Made by a program: the position numbers and the translations under genes. From Cupriavidus respiraculi (GTDB lineage Bacteria; Pseudomonadota; Gammaproteobacteria; Burkholderiales; Burkholderiaceae): a stretch of DNA of 64,000 nt. Numbering within the stretch: position 1 is the first letter of the stretch; every line of letters starts with the position of its first letter. The notes below the pieces were generated by a model that saw nothing but the letters and a program-made list of their open reading frames with translations, did no database searches and was not told where the DNA came from. Below, in pieces: positions 61,142 through 64,000 of this stretch. The stretch spans positions 124,001-188,000 of the forward strand of contig NZ_CAJZAH010000002.1 in NCBI RefSeq assembly GCF_914271545.1, given 5' to 3'.

Positions 61142-61849
61142 TCACCCCTTGCCCGGCGTCACGGGCCGGGGCGTGCGCGGCTCGGGCGGCTGCTGCCCAT
61201 ACACCTTCTGCCAGCGCGACTTCAGGCCCGCGGCGATCTCGGGCTGGTTGTACTGCTCGGCGAAATCGATCGCGGTCATGCCCTGCTGGTTGCGCATGCG
61301 CAGGTCCGCGCCCCCTTCCTCCAGCAACACCTTGACGATCTCCGCATAGCCGCCGCGCGCGGCCATCATCAGCGGCGTGGTGCCGTTGGGGCTTTCGGGA
61401 TCGACATAGGCCGAACGCTCCAGCAGGAACTGGACGATTTCCAGGTGCCCGTTGGTGGCCGCGTAGTGCAGCGGCGTCCAGCCGGTCTTGTTGATCTCCA
61501 CTTCCTTGTCGTCGACCATCAGCTTGACCATCTCCAGCTCGCCCTGGAGGCTGGCCATCATCAGCGCGGTCTCGCCGGCGGCATTGGGCTGGTCGAAATC
61601 GATGTCCTTCGCGTTGATCAGCGCGCGCGCCGCCTTCAGCGACTTCTCGCGCAGCGCCTGCACCAGCAGCGGATCGCCCTTGCGGTCCTTCAGGTTCGGA
61701 TTCACGCCGCGCGCCACCAGCTTCTGCACGGTATTGCCGTCGTCGAACTCCACCGCCTTGCGCAGATCGTCCGCCGGGGCGGCAACGGCATGGCCCGCCG
61801 CCAGCGCGGCGGCGAGCGCCAGGGCCCGCAACATCTTGACATCAAACAT
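61142..61849 (-). CDS. Exported ankyrin-repeat protein
   Basis: A 235-residue protein with signal peptide (MFDVKMLRALALAAALAAGHAVAA) and five to six ankyrin repeats (TALMMASLQGELEMVKLMVDDKE, TPLHYAATNGHLEIVQFLLE, TPLMMAARGGYAEIVKVLLEEG), ending in a Pro/Gln-rich tail. Located after tatD, as in other Burkholderiales where it follows the tmk-holB-pilZ group. Periplasmic; a role in binding a partner is likely but not known. Starts within the tatD stop with GAGGA upstream. Confidence 0.85.
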   Translation of the reverse strand: MFDVKMLRALALAAALAAGHAVAAPADDLRKAVEFDDGNTVQKLVARGVNPNLKDRKGDPLLVQALREKSLKAARALINAKDIDFDQPNAAGETALMMASLQGELEMVKLMVDDKEVEINKTGWTPLHYAATNGHLEIVQFLLERSAYVDPESPNGTTPLMMAARGGYAEIVKVLLEEGGADLRMRNQQGMTAIDFAEQYNQPEIAAGLKSRWQKVYGQQPPEPRTPRPVTPGKG

Positions 61850-62636
61850 GAGCGGTCCTCTGTATGTGGCTGAAAAGATTGAAGAAGTTTTCCGTCGTCT
61901 GCTCGGCCAGCCGCTCCACCGGAATGCCGCGAAGCTCGGCGATGAACTCCCCGACATGCCGCACCCAGGCGGGCTGGTTGGTCTTGCCGCGATACGGCAC
62001 GGGAGCCAGGTAGGGCGAATCGGTCTCGATCAGCATCCGCTCCAGCGGCACCTTGCGCGCGGTCTCCTGCAGTTCCGCCGCGTTCTTGAAGGTGACGATG
62101 CCGGAGAACGAGATGTGGAAATTCTCGTCCAGCGCCTGCCGGGCCACGTCCCACGTCTCCGTGAAGCAGTGCATGACGCCGCCGACCGAGCGCGCCTCTT
62201 CCTCGCGCATCAGGCGGAGCGTGTCGTCCGCCGACGAGCGGGTATGGATGATCAGCGGCTTGCCGGTCTGCTTCGCGGCGCGGATATGGGTGCGAAAGCG
62301 CTCCCGCTGCCATTCCATGTCGGCGACGTCGCGGCCGTTGAGCCGGTAGTAGTCGAGCCCGGTCTCGCCGGTGCCCACCACGCGGGGATGGTCGGACAGG
62401 GCCAGCAGGCGCTCCAGCGTCGGCTCTTCGCCCTCCTCGTGGTCGGGATGCACGCCGACCGACGCGTACAAGTGGGGATGCTGCTCGGCGAGAGCCAGCA
62501 CGCGCGGGAAGTCCTCCAGCGTGACGGAGATGCACAGCGCATGCGTGACCTGGTTGGCGCGCATATTGTCCAGCAGCTCGGGCAGCCGAGCGGCGAGGTC
62601 CGGGAAATCGAGATGGCAGTGGGAATCGACGAACAT
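61842..62636 (-). CDS. TatD-family metal-dependent hydrolase (YcfH type)
   Basis: A 264-residue TIM-barrel DNase-like hydrolase. DSHCHLDF carries the HxH metal pair, then SVGVHP, GETGLDY, IIHTRSSADD, MHCFTETW and ETDSPYLAPVPYRGKTNQPAWV. The length is typical. It starts at MFVDSHC. It overlaps the ankyrin gene by 8 bases at its 3' end. Cytoplasmic; genuine substrates in this genus are not known. Confidence 0.92.
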   Translation of the reverse strand: MFVDSHCHLDFPDLAARLPELLDNMRANQVTHALCISVTLEDFPRVLALAEQHPHLYASVGVHPDHEEGEEPTLERLLALSDHPRVVGTGETGLDYYRLNGRDVADMEWQRERFRTHIRAAKQTGKPLIIHTRSSADDTLRLMREEEARSVGGVMHCFTETWDVARQALDENFHISFSGIVTFKNAAELQETARKVPLERMLIETDSPYLAPVPYRGKTNQPAWVRHVGEFIAELRGIPVERLAEQTTENFFNLFSHIQRTAHV

Positions 62637-62686
62637 GGTGGCGGGAAGGAAGCGGTTCGGCCGGTGGCGCTGGATGCAGGTGCGGG

Positions 62687-63196
62687 TCAGTCGACGCGAC
62701 GACCGACGATGATCAGGTCGCGCTCGACGCCGTCGAGCACGGCCACCCGGGGCAGCTCGCCCCAGCGGGCGAAGCCCAGCGAGGCGAACAGGCGCAGGCT
62801 GGGGTCGTTGTGGCCGAAGATGAAGCCGAGCAGCGTGTCGATGCCCAGCTGCGGCGCATGGGCGATGGCCCGCTCCAGCAGGAAGCGCCCAAGCCCCCGG
62901 CCGCGCTGCGCGGCGTCCAGGTAGATCGAAACCTCCACCGTGCGGCCATATGCCGGCCGGCCGTAGAAGTCCGAATAGCTGAGCCAGCCGGCCATGCGGC
63001 CCTCGGCGTCCTCGGCCACCCACAGCGGCCGCCGCTCGGGGCCGTGGGCGTCGAACCATGCCTGGCGCGAGCCTACGTCCACCGGCTCGGTATCCGCGGT
63101 GACCATGCGCGAGGGCACGGTGCTGTTATAGATGGCGACGATGCCGGCCAGGTCTTCCTGGCGGGCGTCGCGCAGCGTCAGGCCCGATGCTTCCAT
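62687..63196 (-). CDS. GNAT acetyltransferase, phosphinothricin acetyltransferase-like
   Basis: A 169-residue GNAT protein. TLRDARQEDLAGIVAIYNSTVPSRMVTADTEPVD at the start and EVSIYLDAAQRGRGLGRFLLERAIAHAPQLGIDTLLGFIFGHNDPSLRLFASLGFARWGELPRVAVLDG at the end match the PAT/MddA group that acetylates phosphinothricin, methionine sulfone or sulfoximine. Start at MEAS chosen; a start at 63232 is possible. It lies between pilZ and tatD, a place often occupied directly by tatD. Confidence 0.8.
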   Translation of the reverse strand: MEASGLTLRDARQEDLAGIVAIYNSTVPSRMVTADTEPVDVGSRQAWFDAHGPERRPLWVAEDAEGRMAGWLSYSDFYGRPAYGRTVEVSIYLDAAQRGRGLGRFLLERAIAHAPQLGIDTLLGFIFGHNDPSLRLFASLGFARWGELPRVAVLDGVERDLIIVGRRVD

Positions 63197-63244
63197 ACTC
63201 GAAAATCCAATCCGATCAATGGCTTGCGCCATCAAGTTAAGGTA

Positions 63245-63622
63245 TTACATCGTCTGTGTCGGGCGGCCCGACTCCAGCGCCTTGCCCAGAATCTCCTCGA
63301 CGGCGCGCTTCAGGTTGCGCCCGTTGTCGTCGTCGGGGAAATGCACGCCGACACCCGGCGTCTTGTTTGGCGTGCCCACCGGCGTGATCCACGCCACCTG
63401 CCCCGCGATCTGGTACTTCTGCGGCCGGTCCAGCAACGACAGCACCAGGAACACCTGCTCCCCAAGCCGGAACGGCCGGTTGCTCGGGACGAAGATGCCG
63501 CCGCGCTCGAGGAAGGGCATATAGGCCGCGTAGACGCCGGCCTGGTCCTTGAGCGAGAGCGACAACACATTGGGACGTGAAGGCGCGCCCGGCGCGCCGG
63601 GACCGGCAACCGCTGTGTTCAT
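63245..63622 (-). CDS. PilZ-domain protein, type IV pilus associated
   Basis: A 125-residue PilZ-type protein. FLERGGIFVPSNRPFRLGEQVFLVLSLLDRPQKYQIAGQVAWITPVGTPNKTPGVGVHFPDDD matches the PilZ core of the pilus-type subfamily. The usual c-di-GMP-binding RxxxR motif is not present near the N-terminus, as in PilZ proteins of the Pseudomonas pilus type that do not bind c-di-GMP. It follows holB on the same strand, the conserved tmk-holB-pilZ order, with a 23-base gap. Confidence 0.85.
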   Translation of the reverse strand: MNTAVAGPGAPGAPSRPNVLSLSLKDQAGVYAAYMPFLERGGIFVPSNRPFRLGEQVFLVLSLLDRPQKYQIAGQVAWITPVGTPNKTPGVGVHFPDDDNGRNLKRAVEEILGKALESGRPTQTM

Positions 63623-63645
63623 GACTGACCCTTGTTGTTTCTGTT

Positions 63646-64000
63646 CTATTGGAAAAGCTGGCGGTATTCGAGGAACACCGCTTCCATCACCAGCCGCGGC
63701 GCCAGCGGATGCGCCTCGCTGCGGCGGTGCTGCACCAGCCGCTGCGCGAAGCCCTGCACCCGATGGACGTCGGTGGCACCCGCGCAGCGCGCCAGCGCGG
63801 CGGCCTCGCGGGGGAAATACCGTGGCGGCCGGCCCGCGTCGGCGCTCGCCTGCGACGCCAGCAGATCGTAAGTCCAGCGCTGCACGATGCCAAGCACGGA
63901 CGGCACCGGCAGCTTCTGCAACTGCTCGGCCGCGGCCAGCGCGTCGAACGCGGGGCCGCTGCCCAGTTGCGACACGAGCCAGCGCTGCATCGGCTGCTCC
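63646..64000 (-). CDS. holB: DNA polymerase III delta' subunit, 3' part only
   Basis: Only the C-terminal 117 codons are in the window; the gene continues off the right edge. The visible part (SVLGIVQRWTYDLLASQASADAGRPPRYFPREAAALARCA, then VQGFAQRLVQHRRSEAHPLAPRLVMEAVFLEYRQLF) corresponds to the delta' C-terminal clamp-loader collar region. The assignment is supported by the following pilZ gene. Part of the clamp loader complex in DNA replication. Confidence 0.82.
   Translation of the reverse strand, partial: EQPMQRWLVSQLGSGPAFDALAAAEQLQKLPVPSVLGIVQRWTYDLLASQASADAGRPPRYFPREAAALARCAGATDVHRVQGFAQRLVQHRRSEAHPLAPRLVMEAVFLEYRQLFQ

Overview
The window is a very GC-rich stretch of a betaproteobacterial chromosome, most likely Cupriavidus or a close Burkholderiales relative. 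The reasons are the holB-pilZ-tatD-ankyrin order at the right end, a Bug-type (tripartite tricarboxylate) solute-binding protein, a complete C-P lyase locus with a DUF1045 protein, many LysR/MocR regulators, and a family of nested palindromic repeats at gene 3' ends. No rRNA, tRNA, CRISPR array, transposase or phage gene was seen.

Left end (1-9.2 kb): a minus-strand mnh/mrp cation/proton antiporter operon (F, G, DUF4040-B fusion, C, start of D) lies directly downstream of an RND efflux pair (adaptor plus permease). The permease loses its last roughly 110 residues at about position 2099. The sequence continues out of frame as the 3' end of mnhE, so two operons appear to have been fused by a deletion. 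A DUF2182 membrane protein, a winged-helix/TPR-like regulator and a small beta-propeller protein follow.

Phosphonate locus (9.3-22.8 kb): phnCDE (import), a PhnZ-like HD protein and a GNAT on the plus strand. On the minus strand are phnF, a first phnM, DUF1045 and phnN. Divergent from phnF runs phnGHIJKL plus a second phnM. Together these encode phosphonate uptake, attachment of methylphosphonate-type substrates to ribose, C-P bond cleavage by the PhnJ radical-SAM subunit, and recycling of ribose phosphates. No phnP was found; the 2H-phosphoesterase-like DUF1045 protein is a candidate substitute.

Sugar-acid island (22.8-27.3 kb): a LysR regulator divergent from a DHDPS/KdgD-family aldolase-dehydratase, a Bug binding protein and a semialdehyde dehydrogenase.

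Candidate new system (27.3-30.8 kb): a DUF2235 alpha/beta-hydrolase divergent from two overlapping genes. One encodes an 85-residue membrane-anchored protein, the other a 669-residue TPR protein. Both carry the same short motif, GVAxNIxGDxNxVxxxT, just after their membrane or signal segment.

Middle (30.8-47.8 kb): a DMT exporter, a YHYH protein, a large lipoprotein, glgX, a 38-residue membrane ORF in the leader of mntH, Mn catalase (manganese import beside a manganese enzyme), an MBL hydrolase, a zinc alcohol/formaldehyde dehydrogenase, a Tat-exported flavin oxidoreductase with a triheme cytochrome and a DUF2970 protein, and a divergent MocR regulator.

Right part (47.9-64 kb): an osmoprotectant-type binding-protein/permease fusion without an ATPase, divergent from a LysR-flavoprotein-CMD gene set; a cupin and ftsK; DoxX; a LysR/azoR pair; egtB without egtD; and finally ankyrin, TatD, GNAT, PilZ and the 3' part of holB.
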